From CAIUKV01 sp041659105 (GTDB lineage Bacteria; Actinomycetota; Acidimicrobiia; IMCC26256; PALSA-555), in the NCBI GenBank assembly GCA_041659105.1, contig JBAZYX010000001.1, positions 1 through 64,000 on the forward strand: a DNA stretch of 64,000 nucleotides. Reading direction: 5' to 3'. Below, piece after piece: positions 24,852 through 32,597 of this stretch. Every line of letters starts with the position of its first letter. The stretch's first letter is position 1. The notes beneath the pieces are model-generated. The model saw only the letters and a program-made list of their open reading frames with translations. It was not told the DNA's origin and made no database searches. The position numbers were made by a program, and so were the translations under genes.

Positions 24852-24910
24852 GGGCGAACGGCACTGGGGCCCGGAGGGCTCCGGGCCGCCGCGAGCCCGA
24901 CCAGAGCTGA
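24848..24910 (+). other. Putative minicistron, aroB-aroQ junction
   Basis: An ATG overlapping the aroB stop opens MRANGTGARRAPGRREPDQS, ending at TGA 24908-24910. Here the next start (aroQ, 24929) is 18 bases further on and has its own GAGAGGAG ribosome-binding site, so the coupling would be looser than at other junctions. Confidence 0.35.
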
Positions 24911-24928
24911 CGAGAGGAGCACCTGCGC

Positions 24929-25366
24929 ATGGCCGTCATCCTCCTGCTGTCCGGGCCGAACCTGAACCTGCTCGGCACGCGTGAGCCCGACATCTACGGG
25001 TCCGACACCCTCGACGACTGCGTGGCCGACGCGCGCGCCGCGGCCGAGGCCCACGGCCACACGCTCGAGCACGCCCAGTCCAACCACGAGGGCAACCTCG
25101 TCGACGCGATCCAGGGCGCGCGCGGCCGCTGCGCGGCGATCGTGATCAACCCCGGCGCGTACACGCACTCGTCGTACGCCGTCGCCGACGCACTCGCCGC
25201 GTTCGACGGCGTGAAGGTGGAGCTGCACCTCTCGAACCCCGCGTCCCGCGAGGAGTGGCGGCGCCGTTCGGTGGTCGCGCCCTACGTCACCGGCACGGTC
25301 GCCGGCTTCGGACGCGCGGGGTACCGCCTTGCCGTGGAGGCGGCCGCGGGCCGCCTCGGGGAGTGA
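24929..25366 (+). CDS. aroQ: 3-dehydroquinate dehydratase, type II
   Basis: AroQ dehydrates 3-dehydroquinate to 3-dehydroshikimate. It is a 145-residue dodecamer-forming type II enzyme. Motifs: LLLSGPNLNLLGTREPDIYG at the start with the catalytic Tyr in IYG, HAQSNHEGNLVDAIQ, VINPGAYTHSSYAVADAL, and ELHLSNPASREEWRRRSV. The start has a GAGAGGAG site. The stop overlaps the GTG of the following aminopeptidase gene. Confidence 0.95.
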   Translation: MAVILLLSGPNLNLLGTREPDIYGSDTLDDCVADARAAAEAHGHTLEHAQSNHEGNLVDAIQGARGRCAAIVINPGAYTHSSYAVADALAAFDGVKVELHLSNPASREEWRRRSVVAPYVTGTVAGFGRAGYRLAVEAAAGRLGE

Positions 25367-26478
25367 GCGCCGTGGACCTCTCGGCGCTGCCCGCGATGGA
25401 CGTCGGTGCACGCGCCGCGCGCGTGAGGGCCGGGTTCGCGGACGCGGGCGTCGACGCGCTGCTCGTCACCCGGCTGCCGAACGTGCGCTACCTCACGGGC
25501 TTCACCGGCTCCGCCGGCATCGTCGCGCTCACGCCCGACGCCCTCCTGCTCGTCACCGACGGTCGCTACGCCGAGCAGTCGCGCGCCCAGCTCGCGGCCG
25601 CGGGCGTCGACGGCCGAGTGGCGATCGGCGCCACCGCCGACGATCAGCGTGCCGCGCTCGTGGACGCCGTTGCCGGCTGCGGGCGGCTCGGGCTCGAGGC
25701 GCACGGCATCACGTGGGCACAGCAACGCGAGTACTCGACGTGGTTCACCGGCCACGAGCTCGTGCCCACCCACGACCTGGTCGAGGCGGAGCGCCGCGTG
25801 AAGGAGCCGGCCGAGGTGGCCCGCATCAAGGCGGCCTGCGGGATCGCCGACGACGCGCTCGCCGAGCTCCTGCCCACGCTGGCCGACGGCCCCACCGAGC
25901 TCGCCTTCGCGCTGGACCTGGAGCTCGGGATGCGCCGCCGGGGCGCCACGAAGGTGAGCTTCGACCCGATCGTCGCGGCGGGCCCCAACGGCGCGCTCCC
26001 GCACGCCCGGCCCTCGGAGCGGCCGATCGGGCGGGGCGAGCTGGTGGTGATCGACTTCGGCTGCGTCGTCGACGGCTACTGCTCCGACATGACCCGGACC
26101 GTCAGCGTCGGCGACCCCGGGGCCGACGCCGTCCACCTGTGGGACACCGTGCTCGCGAGCCAGCGGGCGGGGCGGGCGGCCGTGGCCCCCGGGGTGGAGT
26201 GCTCGGCCGTCGACGGAGCGAGCCGCTCGGTCATCGACGCCGCCGGCTTCGGCGACGCGTTCGTGCACGGCACCGGCCACGGGGTGGGCCTCGAGATCCA
26301 CGAGGCGCCCCGGGTGGCCCGGACGGCGGCTGGTACCCTCGCCCCGGGTTACGTGGTGACGGTCGAGCCCGGCGTGTACCTCCCCGGCGTCGGTGGCGTG
26401 CGCATCGAGGACACCCTCGTCGTCACGAGCGACGGCGCCGTGGCCCTCACCGAGTTCCCCAAGCAACTGGTCATCTGA
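25363..26478 (+). CDS. pepQ: M24-family aminopeptidase / Xaa-Pro dipeptidase-like
   Basis: A metallopeptidase of the creatinase/prolidase (pita-bread) fold. The 371-residue protein has the N-terminal creatinase-like domain (LLVTRLPNVRYLTGFTGSAG) and the C-terminal catalytic domain with the five metal ligands visible: VIDFGCVVDGYCSDMTRTVS (two Asp), FVHGTGHGVGLEIHE (His), VTVEPGVYLP (Glu) and VRIEDTLVV (Glu). It lies between aroQ and efp, a conserved position. The GTG overlapping the aroQ stop is used; a GTG three codons later is an alternative. Exact substrate is inferred only from the family. Confidence 0.9.
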   Translation: MSAVDLSALPAMDVGARAARVRAGFADAGVDALLVTRLPNVRYLTGFTGSAGIVALTPDALLLVTDGRYAEQSRAQLAAAGVDGRVAIGATADDQRAALVDAVAGCGRLGLEAHGITWAQQREYSTWFTGHELVPTHDLVEAERRVKEPAEVARIKAACGIADDALAELLPTLADGPTELAFALDLELGMRRRGATKVSFDPIVAAGPNGALPHARPSERPIGRGELVVIDFGCVVDGYCSDMTRTVSVGDPGADAVHLWDTVLASQRAGRAAVAPGVECSAVDGASRSVIDAAGFGDAFVHGTGHGVGLEIHEAPRVARTAAGTLAPGYVVTVEPGVYLPGVGGVRIEDTLVVTSDGAVALTEFPKQLVI

Positions 26479-26488
26479 GCCGGCCCGA

Positions 26489-26518
26489 CCGGTGCACCGG
26501 CCGAACCCGACCGTTCGG
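26489..26518 (+). promoter_or_regulatory. Two adjacent inverted repeats upstream of efp
   Basis: CCGGTGCACCGG (26489-26500) is a perfect 12-bp palindrome. It is followed directly by CCGAAC...GTTCGG, a 6-bp stem with a 6-nt loop (26501-26518). Both sit in the 73-base pepQ-efp gap. They could be hairpins in the transcript or an operator; nothing shows which. Confidence 0.35.
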
Positions 26519-26551
26519 CCGACGACCCCCGATCACGCGAGAGAGCGATCC

Positions 26552-27112
26552 GTGAGCGTCTCCAGCAACGACCTGAAGAACGGCATGGCCCTGAACCTCC
26601 CCGAGGGCCTCATGACCGTCGTCGAGTTCCAGCACGTGAAGCCCGGCAAGGGTGGTGCGTTCGTACGCACGAAGCTGAAGAACTACCGCACCGGCGCGGT
26701 GCTCGACCGCACCTTCCGGGGTGACGAGAAGCTGCCGCTCGCGGTGATCGACAAGCGCGAGATGCAGTACCTCTACCGCGAGGGCTCGGAGTTCGTCTTC
26801 ATGGACAACGAGACCTACGACCAGCTCCAGGTCGCCACCGGCGATCTCGGCAACTCGGTGAGCTTCATCAAGGAGGGCGACACCGTCATCCTCCCGATCT
26901 ACGACGGCAGCGTCGTGGGCGTGGAGCTCCCGGCCGCGGTCGAGCTCACCATCGCCGAGACCGAGCCGGGCGTCCAGGGCGACCGCGTGTCGGGCGCCCG
27001 CAAACCGGCCACGCTCGAGACCGGTCTGGTGGTGCAGGTTCCCCTGTTCATCGGGCCGGGCGAGAAGATCAAGGTCGACACCCGCACCGGCGAGTACCTC
27101 GCCCGGGCGTGA
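26552..27112 (+). CDS. efp: Elongation factor P
   Basis: EF-P rescues ribosomes stalled on polyproline. The 186-residue protein has the three-domain layout, with the KOW-like N-terminal domain carrying the loop KPGKGGAFVRTKLKN. The tip residue, the modification site in other species, is Lys. The OB domains contain MQYLYREGSEFVFMDNETYD and the C-terminal GEKIKVDTRTGEYLARA. It starts at GTG with a GAGAGAG purine tract upstream. No obvious EpmA or EarP modification gene is in the window. It leads the efp-nusB-clpS group. Confidence 0.95.
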   Translation: MSVSSNDLKNGMALNLPEGLMTVVEFQHVKPGKGGAFVRTKLKNYRTGAVLDRTFRGDEKLPLAVIDKREMQYLYREGSEFVFMDNETYDQLQVATGDLGNSVSFIKEGDTVILPIYDGSVVGVELPAAVELTIAETEPGVQGDRVSGARKPATLETGLVVQVPLFIGPGEKIKVDTRTGEYLARA

Positions 27113-27168
27113 GCACCGGCTCCCGCGTGTCCGTCGTCCTTCCTCGCTGATCGAGTGGCTGCCCGCTG

Positions 27169-27579
27169 ATGGCCACACGGCGTCAAGCCCGCGAACGGGC
27201 ACTGGGCCTCTGCTACGAGGTCGAGGCTCGGGCCAGCACGGCCGACGCCGTGATCGCGGAGCAGCCCGCGTCGCCCGACGAGTACGCGTGCGTGCTCGTG
27301 CGCGGCGTCGACGCACACCGTGAGGAGATCGACGCGCTGCTCACGCGGTACTCGGAGCACTGGGCGGTCGAGCGCATGCCCGCGGTCGACCGCGCGCTGC
27401 TGCGCATCGGCACCTTCGAGCTGGGCTGGGAGCCGGACCTCGCGCCCGGGGTGGTGATCAACGAGGCGGTGGAGCTCGCGCAGCAGTACTCCACGAAGGA
27501 CTCCGGCCGCTTCGTCAACGGGTTGCTCTCGCGCATCGCCGAGCACCTCCGCGGCACGCCGAGCGAGGCGTCCGCGTGA
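27169..27579 (+). CDS. nusB: Transcription antitermination factor NusB
   Basis: NusB with NusE (S10) binds boxA RNA during rRNA transcription antitermination. The all-helical 136-residue protein begins TRRQARERALGLCYEVEAR. It has VERMPAVDRALLRIGTFEL and the signature VVINEAVELAQQYSTKDSGRFVNGLL, shown here split as INEAVELAQQYSTKD and SGRFVNGLL. The efp-nusB order is conserved in actinobacteria. The stop overlaps the clpS GTG. Confidence 0.94.
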   Translation: MATRRQARERALGLCYEVEARASTADAVIAEQPASPDEYACVLVRGVDAHREEIDALLTRYSEHWAVERMPAVDRALLRIGTFELGWEPDLAPGVVINEAVELAQQYSTKDSGRFVNGLLSRIAEHLRGTPSEASA

Positions 27580-27878
27580 GCGTCGTCGTCTCGATTGCTC
27601 CGGTCGAGGTGGAGGAGCCGATCGTCGGCGAGGTCACGGTCACCGACAAGCCGTGGGTCGTGATCGTGTGGAACGACCCCGTCAACCTGATGACGTACGT
27701 CGTGCTCGTGCTGCAGAAGCTGTTCGGCTACTCGCGCGAGAAGGCCACGAGGCTGATGCTCCAGGTCCACCACGAGGGCAAGGCGATGGTGAGCGACGGC
27801 ACCCGCGAGAAGTGCGAGGCCGACGTCGCCCGGCTCCACGCCCACGGCCTCTGGGCCACGATGGAGCACCCGTCGTGA
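27576..27878 (+). CDS. clpS: ATP-dependent Clp protease adaptor ClpS
   Basis: ClpS delivers N-degron substrates to the ClpCP/ClpAP unfoldase. The 100-residue protein has the core motif VIVWNDPVNLMTYVVLVLQK, with the Asn-Asp of the binding pocket, and KATRLMLQVHHEGKAMV. The N-terminal 25 residues are a flexible acidic extension. GTG overlaps the nusB stop. The clpS stop overlaps a GTG (27875) that opens a minicistron reaching the DUF2017 gene. Confidence 0.93.
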   Translation: MSVVVSIAPVEVEEPIVGEVTVTDKPWVVIVWNDPVNLMTYVVLVLQKLFGYSREKATRLMLQVHHEGKAMVSDGTREKCEADVARLHAHGLWATMEHPS

Positions 27879-27928
27879 TGATGGTGGCCGTGAGTGAGCG
27901 CAGCGAACGAGCCATGGTGATGGAATGA
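27875..27928 (+). other. Putative coupling minicistron, clpS-DUF2017 junction
   Basis: A GTG overlapping the clpS stop opens a 17-codon frame (MMMVAVSERSERAMVME). Its TGA overlaps the next gene's ATG at 27925 (ATGA). The peptide SERSERAMV is close to SERVERPMM of the ruvA-ruvB junction, showing that the DNA is the same repeat type. Confidence 0.5.
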
Positions 27929-28428
27929 GGATCAAGCCGGGGCGCGACGGCTCGGTGCAGATCACGTTCGACCTCGCGGAGGTCGAGCTGCTGCACGAGG
28001 TGCCCGACCAGCTGCGACTCCTCTACGAGGCCCCGCCGGACGACCCGGCCCGGTCCCGGTTGTTCCCCCGCGCCTACCTCGATCCCACGGAGGAGAAGGC
28101 CGAGCAGCAGTGGCAGGCCGTGGTCCACCCCGAGCTCGTGCGGGAGCGCCTCGCGGGGCTCGAGCGCGTGCTCGGCGCCCTCGACGGCGGCGACGTGAAG
28201 AGCCGGCGGGTCCGGGTCTCGCTCACCGCCGACGACGTCTCGGTCTGGCTGGCCGTCCTCAACGACGCCCGCCTGGCCTTCGCGTGCCGGCTGGAGATCG
28301 ACGACGACACCGACGTGTACCGGTACGCCCCCGACGACCCCCTCGCGCTGGAGATGGCGGCCTACGCCTGGCTCACCACGCTCCAGGGGGCGCTCGTCGA
28401 GACGCTCCTCGGGACGTTGCCCGGCTAG
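27925..28428 (+). CDS. DUF2017 family protein
   Basis: A 167-residue protein of the family known as DUF2017, which sits directly after clpS in many actinobacteria. The N-terminus VQITFDLAEVELLHEVPDQL and the C-terminal helical part (LALEMAAYAWLTTLQGALVETLL) fit that family. There is no signal peptide or membrane helix. Its constant neighbourhood suggests a link with protein turnover, but no biochemical role is known to me. Translation probably depends on coupling through the minicistron. Confidence 0.85.
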   Translation: MRIKPGRDGSVQITFDLAEVELLHEVPDQLRLLYEAPPDDPARSRLFPRAYLDPTEEKAEQQWQAVVHPELVRERLAGLERVLGALDGGDVKSRRVRVSLTADDVSVWLAVLNDARLAFACRLEIDDDTDVYRYAPDDPLALEMAAYAWLTTLQGALVETLLGTLPG

Positions 28429-28476
28429 CGTTCCGGCGGCTTTCTTCCCCATCGCAGAACACCAATCCGACAACAC

Positions 28477-28512
28477 ACCGACATCAGAACCGACACCAGA
28501 ACCGACATCAAC
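28477..28512 (+). repeat. Three 12-bp tandem repeats in SDR leader
   Basis: ACCGACATCAGA, ACCGACACCAGA and ACCGACATCAAC follow each other directly. The surrounding 90-base leader is C- and A-rich and unusually poor in G for this genome, the composition expected of a Rho-loading (rut) site or an unstructured ribosome standby region. Confidence 0.75.
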
Positions 28513-28526
28513 AGGGGGTTGCAATC

Positions 28527-29423
28527 GTGGGTTACCTCGACGGACTGAGCATCGCCGTCACCGGCGCAGGACGCGGCATCGGCCGCGCGGTGGCGATCGA
28601 GTGCGCCTCGCTCGGCGCCAGCGTCGTCGTCGCCGACTTCGGCGTCTCGATGGATGGCAACGACCCCGACAGTGCGGTCGCGAACGAGGTCGTGGAGGAG
28701 ATCAAGGCCGCCGGCGGCAACGCCGTGGCCGTGGCCGACACCGTCACCACGATGGACGGCGGCGCCCGCATCGTCCAGACCGCGGTCGACAGCTTCGGCA
28801 GGATCGACGGCGTCGTCTGCGTGGCCGGCATCCTGCGCGAGCGCATGCTCTTCAACATGAGCGAGGAGGAGTGGGACGCGGTCATCGAGACCCACCTCAA
28901 GGGTACGTTCACCGTGTTCCGCGCTGCCGCCCCCATCTTCCGGGAGCAGAAGTCGGGCACGATGATCGGCTTCACCTCCGGTGCGTTCGCCGGCAGCGTG
29001 GCCCAGGCCAACTACTCGGCGGCCAAGGGCGGCATCGTGTCGCTCACCCGGTCGGCCGCGGTCGGCATGTACAAGTACGGCGTGACCGCGAACATCATCG
29101 CCCCGGTGGCCAAGAGCCGCATGTCGGGCCAGGTTCCGATGGAGCTCAAGATGGGCGAGCCCGAGGACGTCGCGCCGATGGTGGCGTGGCTCGTCGGCCC
29201 CGACGCCCGGCACGTCACCGGCCAGATCTACACCGTGAACGGCGGCCACATCGCGGTGTGGGACCAGCCCCACGAGGTCCGTGCGATGGAGAAGGAAGGC
29301 CGCTGGTCGGTCGAGGAGATCACCGCCCGGTTCGACGAGGTCGGCCAGGAGAAGATGGGCATGATCGACCGTCTCGACGCCATGGCCAAGGCCGCGGCGA
29401 GCGGCACCAAGCCCAACGCCTGA
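28527..29423 (+). CDS. SDR family NAD(P)-dependent oxidoreductase
   Basis: A short-chain dehydrogenase/reductase of 298 residues. The cofactor-binding motif GAGRGIGRAVAIE is near residues 13-25, VVVADFG marks the acidic/adenine region, CVAG is the NxAG-equivalent, and the catalytic Ser and Tyr-Lys are in FTSGAFAGSVAQANYSAAKG. The Cys at the NAG position and the C-terminal extension resemble the dehydrogenase units of multifunctional beta-oxidation enzymes and steroid dehydrogenases, but substrate cannot be assigned. The GTG is preceded by AGGGGG at 28512-28517. It stands alone between DUF2017 and pyrR. Confidence 0.88.
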   Translation: MGYLDGLSIAVTGAGRGIGRAVAIECASLGASVVVADFGVSMDGNDPDSAVANEVVEEIKAAGGNAVAVADTVTTMDGGARIVQTAVDSFGRIDGVVCVAGILRERMLFNMSEEEWDAVIETHLKGTFTVFRAAAPIFREQKSGTMIGFTSGAFAGSVAQANYSAAKGGIVSLTRSAAVGMYKYGVTANIIAPVAKSRMSGQVPMELKMGEPEDVAPMVAWLVGPDARHVTGQIYTVNGGHIAVWDQPHEVRAMEKEGRWSVEEITARFDEVGQEKMGMIDRLDAMAKAAASGTKPNA

Positions 29424-29493
29424 TCCATCCGCACCCGAGATACCGCAAGCTGCTGACGGGGGCCGGGGCAACCCGGCCCCCGCCCGCGTCGAC

Positions 29494-29540
29494 TTTTGGC
29501 GTCACTCGTGTCGCTGACAGCGACACGAGTGACGCCAAAA
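29494..29540. repeat. 47-bp palindrome, copy 2 (TTTTGGCGTC family)
   Basis: Identical to the palindrome at 13734-13780 except for two bases. At arm position 18, C is replaced by T, and the paired base in the other arm changes from G to A. The perfect 23-bp pairing around a central A is therefore kept. It lies between the SDR gene and pyrR, in a gap where both flanking genes point the same way. Confidence 0.9.
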
Positions 29541-29591
29541 GGGGCAAGAGCGGAACCGCGGGCCGTGTCCGCGCTCGGGGCGGCGGGGTGA

Positions 29592-29597
29592 TACCTT
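29592..29597 (+). promoter_or_regulatory. -10 box (TACCTT), pyr operon promoter
   Basis: TACCTT would start a transcript near 29604, giving a leader of just under 50 nt that contains the PyrR-binding hairpin before the pyrR ATG. Confidence 0.45.
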
Positions 29598-29614
29598 GAA
29601 CTTCCGACCGTGAA

Positions 29615-29633
29615 GGGAGTCCCGAGAGGCTCC
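29615..29633 (+). promoter_or_regulatory. PyrR-binding RNA hairpin
   Basis: GGGAGTCCCGAGAGGCTCC contains the AGUCC...GAGAGGCU core recognised by PyrR in pyr mRNAs, presented on a short stem (GGAG/CTCC). The pyrR ribosome-binding site GGAGAGG (29637-29643) follows within a few bases. In mycobacteria PyrR with UMP represses translation at such sites, so control of translation rather than transcription attenuation is the likely mode here. Confidence 0.75.
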
Positions 29634-29651
29634 TACGGAGAGGAACCTCGC

Positions 29652-30335
29652 ATGACCGGTGCTTCGCGCGCCGACCACAACGCCGAATCCGGCACGCCCA
29701 CGACCGCCGCCCCCAGTGGGCCGGGCGGTCGTTTCGCGTCCGGGGCCGATCCTGCGACCTACGTGCTGCGCTCGCAGATCTTCGCCGCCGACGACCTCCG
29801 CCGGGCCCACACCCGGATCGCCCACGAGATCGTGGAGCGCAACCAGGGCGCGGCCGACCTCGTGCTCGTGGGCCTCTACACCCGGGGTGTGGCGATCGCC
29901 CGCCGGCTCGCCGAGATCATCAGCGGCTTCGAGGGCGTCGACGTGCCGGTGGGCGTCCTCGACGTTGCCTTCTACCGCGACGACATCGCCCTGCGGCCGG
30001 TGCAGCCGCTCGGTCCGACCGAGGTGCCGGTCGACATCTCCGGACGGGTCGTCGTGCTCGTCGACGACGTGCTCTACACCGGGCGCACCATCCGGGCCGC
30101 CCTGGACGCCCTCACCGAGCTGGGCCGCCCCCGAGCGGTGCAGCTCGCGGTGCTGGTGGATCGCGGCCACCGGGAGCTGCCGATCCGGGCCGACTTCGTG
30201 GGCAAGAACCTGCCCACCGCCGAGGCCGACGACGTGCGCGTCCGCCTGGCCGAGACCGACGGCACCACCGACGGCATCGACCTGTGGAGTCCGAGCCTGC
30301 CGAGGACGACCAGTGGAGGTGACAGTCCGGCATGA
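29652..30335 (+). CDS. pyrR: Bifunctional pyr operon regulator / uracil phosphoribosyltransferase PyrR
   Basis: PyrR senses UMP and binds the pyr mRNA leader; many also have uracil phosphoribosyltransferase activity. The 227-residue protein has the PRT core: RRAHTRIAHEIVERNQGAAD, VGLYTRGVAIARRLA, the PRPP-binding loop VVLVDDVLYTGRTIRAALD, and VLVDRGHRELPIRADFVGKN. About 36 N-terminal residues precede the usual PyrR start and are low-complexity. The chosen ATG has GGAGAGG at 8 nt. The DNA of that extension can fold into a strong hairpin (ACGACCGCC at 29700 with GGCGGTCGT to about 29732), so a later start with a longer leader should be kept in mind. Confidence 0.93.
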   Translation: MTGASRADHNAESGTPTTAAPSGPGGRFASGADPATYVLRSQIFAADDLRRAHTRIAHEIVERNQGAADLVLVGLYTRGVAIARRLAEIISGFEGVDVPVGVLDVAFYRDDIALRPVQPLGPTEVPVDISGRVVVLVDDVLYTGRTIRAALDALTELGRPRAVQLAVLVDRGHRELPIRADFVGKNLPTAEADDVRVRLAETDGTTDGIDLWSPSLPRTTSGGDSPA

Positions 30336-31318
30336 AGCACCTGTTGTCCATCGCCGACCTCGACCGCGCCGGCATCGAGGAGCTGCTCGACCTGAGCGAG
30401 TCGTTCCGCGAGGTCACCCAGCGCGACATCCCCAAGGTGCCCGCGCTCCGGGGCAAGGTCGTGGTGTCGCTCTTGTACGAGGACTCCACCCGCACCCGGA
30501 TCTCCTTCGAGACGGCGGCCAAGCGGCTCTCGTGCGACGTGATGGCCTTCTCGGTGTCGTCGTCGTCGGTCAAGAAGGGCGAGAGCCTGCGCGACACCGT
30601 GCAGACCATCGAGGCGCTGGGGATCGACGCGGTGGTGATGCGCCACGCCGCGGCCGGCGCGCCGAACCGGGTGGCCACCTGGATCGACGCGAGCGTGATC
30701 AACGCGGGCGACGGCTGCCACGAGCACCCCACTCAGGCACTGCTCGACCTGCTCACCCTCCGGCGCCACCTCGGGCCGTCGCTCGACGGCGCCCGCATCG
30801 CGATCGTGGGCGACATCCTGCACTCTCGGGTGGCCCGCAGCGACGCCCTCGCGTTCGCCGCCCTCGGCGCCGACGTCACGCTCGTCGCCCCGCCCACGTT
30901 GCTGCCGTCGAGCCTGGCGGGCTGGCCGGTGCACGTCAGTCACGACCTCGACGACATGATCGCCGATCTCGACGTGATCTACCTGCTGCGCATCCAGCGC
31001 GAGCGCCAGAACGAGGCGCTGTTCCCGAGCCTGCGCGAGTACACGGCGCGCTACGGGCTCACGGTCGAGCGCGCCGCGCGGCTGCGCAAGGACGCGCTGG
31101 TCATGCACCCCGGCCCCATGAACCGCGGGGTCGAGATCGCGGCCGAGGTGGCGGAGGGCCCGGCGTCGGTGATCACCGAGCAGGTGACGAACGGCGTCGC
31201 GGTGCGCATGGCGGTCCTGTACCGACTGTTGGGAACGGGAGCGAGCGTCGGCGGTGGCCCACTGCCGATGTCGGGCCGGAGCGAGCGACCCATCGGAGAG
31301 GGAGCGAGTCTTGGGTGA
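30332..31318 (+). CDS. pyrB: Aspartate carbamoyltransferase catalytic subunit
   Basis: PyrB condenses carbamoyl phosphate and aspartate. Motifs: LLYEDSTRTRISFETAAKRL (carbamoyl phosphate binding, STRTR), HPTQALLDLLTLRRHLG, and VMHPGPMNRGVEIA. The catalytic domain is complete at about 300 residues. The last 25 or so (ending GRSERPIGEGASLG) are extra and encoded by AGCGAGCG-type repeat DNA like that at the ruvC end; both encode GRSERPI. No pyrI is seen. ATG overlaps the pyrR stop; the end overlaps the pyrC TTG. Confidence 0.95.
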   Translation: MKHLLSIADLDRAGIEELLDLSESFREVTQRDIPKVPALRGKVVVSLLYEDSTRTRISFETAAKRLSCDVMAFSVSSSSVKKGESLRDTVQTIEALGIDAVVMRHAAAGAPNRVATWIDASVINAGDGCHEHPTQALLDLLTLRRHLGPSLDGARIAIVGDILHSRVARSDALAFAALGADVTLVAPPTLLPSSLAGWPVHVSHDLDDMIADLDVIYLLRIQRERQNEALFPSLREYTARYGLTVERAARLRKDALVMHPGPMNRGVEIAAEVAEGPASVITEQVTNGVAVRMAVLYRLLGTGASVGGGPLPMSGRSERPIGEGASLG

Positions 31319-32597
31319 TCTCGTCATCAAGGGCGGTCGTGTGCTCGACGCGACCGGGGAGCGGACGGCCGACGTGCTGATCCGCGGCGGGCACATCGTG
31401 GAGGTGGGGGAGAAGCTCCAGGGTGACGAGACCCTCGACGCCGGGGGGTGCCTCGTCACGCCCGGCCTCGTCGACGTGCACGTCCACCTGCGCGAGCCGG
31501 GCATGGAGGAGGCGGAGACGATCGAGACCGGCGCCCGGGCCGCGGCGCTCGGCGGCTACACCGCGGTCGTCGCGATGCCCAACACCACTCCGCCGCTCGA
31601 CGACCCGGCGGTCGTGGCGTCGGTGCTCGCGGCGGGCGAGCACGCGCTGTGCCAGGTCGCGTCGTCGGGTTGCATCACCAAGGGCCGCCTCGGCCGCGAG
31701 CTCGCGCCGATGGGCGAGCTGCACAAGCTCGGTGTCCGGATCTTCACCGACGACGGCGACTGCGTGGCCGATGCCGGCGTGATGCGCCGCGCGCTCGAGT
31801 ACTCCCGGGCGCTGCCGGGCGCGGTGATCTCGCAGCACGCCGAGGATCCCGCACTGGTGAGCGGCGGCGCGATGCACGAAGGCGAGTGGTCGAGCCGGCT
31901 CGGGATCCCCGGGCGGCCGGCCGCGGCCGAAGAGGTGATCGTCGCCCGCGACCTGATCCTCGTCGCGCTCACCGGTGCGCACGTCCACTTCCAGCACGTC
32001 TCCACCGCGGGTGCCGTCGAGCTGGTGCGGTCGGCCAAGGCCCGGGGGATGAACGTCACCGCGGAGGCGGCGCCGCACCACTTCACGCTCACCGACGCGT
32101 GCTGCGCGAGCTTCGACCCGGTGTTCAAGGTGAACCCGCCGCTGCGGGCCGCGTCCGACCTCGCCGCGATCAAGGCCGGGCTCGCCGACGGCACCATCGA
32201 CGTGATCGCCACCGACCACGCGCCGCACCCCACGGAGGCCAAGGAGCGACCGTTCGAGGAGGCACCGTCGGGGATGCTGGGGCTCGAGACCGCGCTCGCA
32301 CTGGTGTGGGACGAGCTCGTGGTCCCGGGGGTGCTCACGCCCGACCAGGCCTTCGCCGCGCTGTCGTGGAAGGGCGCGGCGATCGCCGGGCTCGCGCACC
32401 ACGGCGGCCCGATCGCACCCGACGCGCCCGCCAACCTCTGCGTGTTCGACCCCGAGCACCGTTGGGAGGTCGACGCCGAGCGGCTCGCGAGCAAGGGCCG
32501 CAACACCCCGTTCGCCGGCCGGTCGTTGACCGGAAAGGCGCGCCACACGATCTTGCGAGGAGAACCCGTGGTCCGCGACATGGAAGCGCAGCGATGA
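31311..32597 (+). CDS. pyrC: Dihydroorotase
   Basis: PyrC cyclises carbamoyl aspartate to dihydroorotate. This is the class I amidohydrolase form (428 residues). Zinc-binding motifs: VDVHVHLREPGMEEAE (HxH), the Asp region IFTDDGDC, VISQHAEDPAL (His), and IATDHAPHPTEAKERPFEEA (Asp). The start is TTG at 31311, overlapping the pyrB end and preceded by GAGAGGGAGCGAG; no ATG or GTG in frame gives a sensible N-terminus. The stop overlaps an ATG (ATGA) that starts the minicistron chain to carA. Confidence 0.94.
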   Translation: MGDLVIKGGRVLDATGERTADVLIRGGHIVEVGEKLQGDETLDAGGCLVTPGLVDVHVHLREPGMEEAETIETGARAAALGGYTAVVAMPNTTPPLDDPAVVASVLAAGEHALCQVASSGCITKGRLGRELAPMGELHKLGVRIFTDDGDCVADAGVMRRALEYSRALPGAVISQHAEDPALVSGGAMHEGEWSSRLGIPGRPAAAEEVIVARDLILVALTGAHVHFQHVSTAGAVELVRSAKARGMNVTAEAAPHHFTLTDACCASFDPVFKVNPPLRAASDLAAIKAGLADGTIDVIATDHAPHPTEAKERPFEEAPSGMLGLETALALVWDELVVPGVLTPDQAFAALSWKGAAIAGLAHHGGPIAPDAPANLCVFDPEHRWEVDAERLASKGRNTPFAGRSLTGKARHTILRGEPVVRDMEAQR

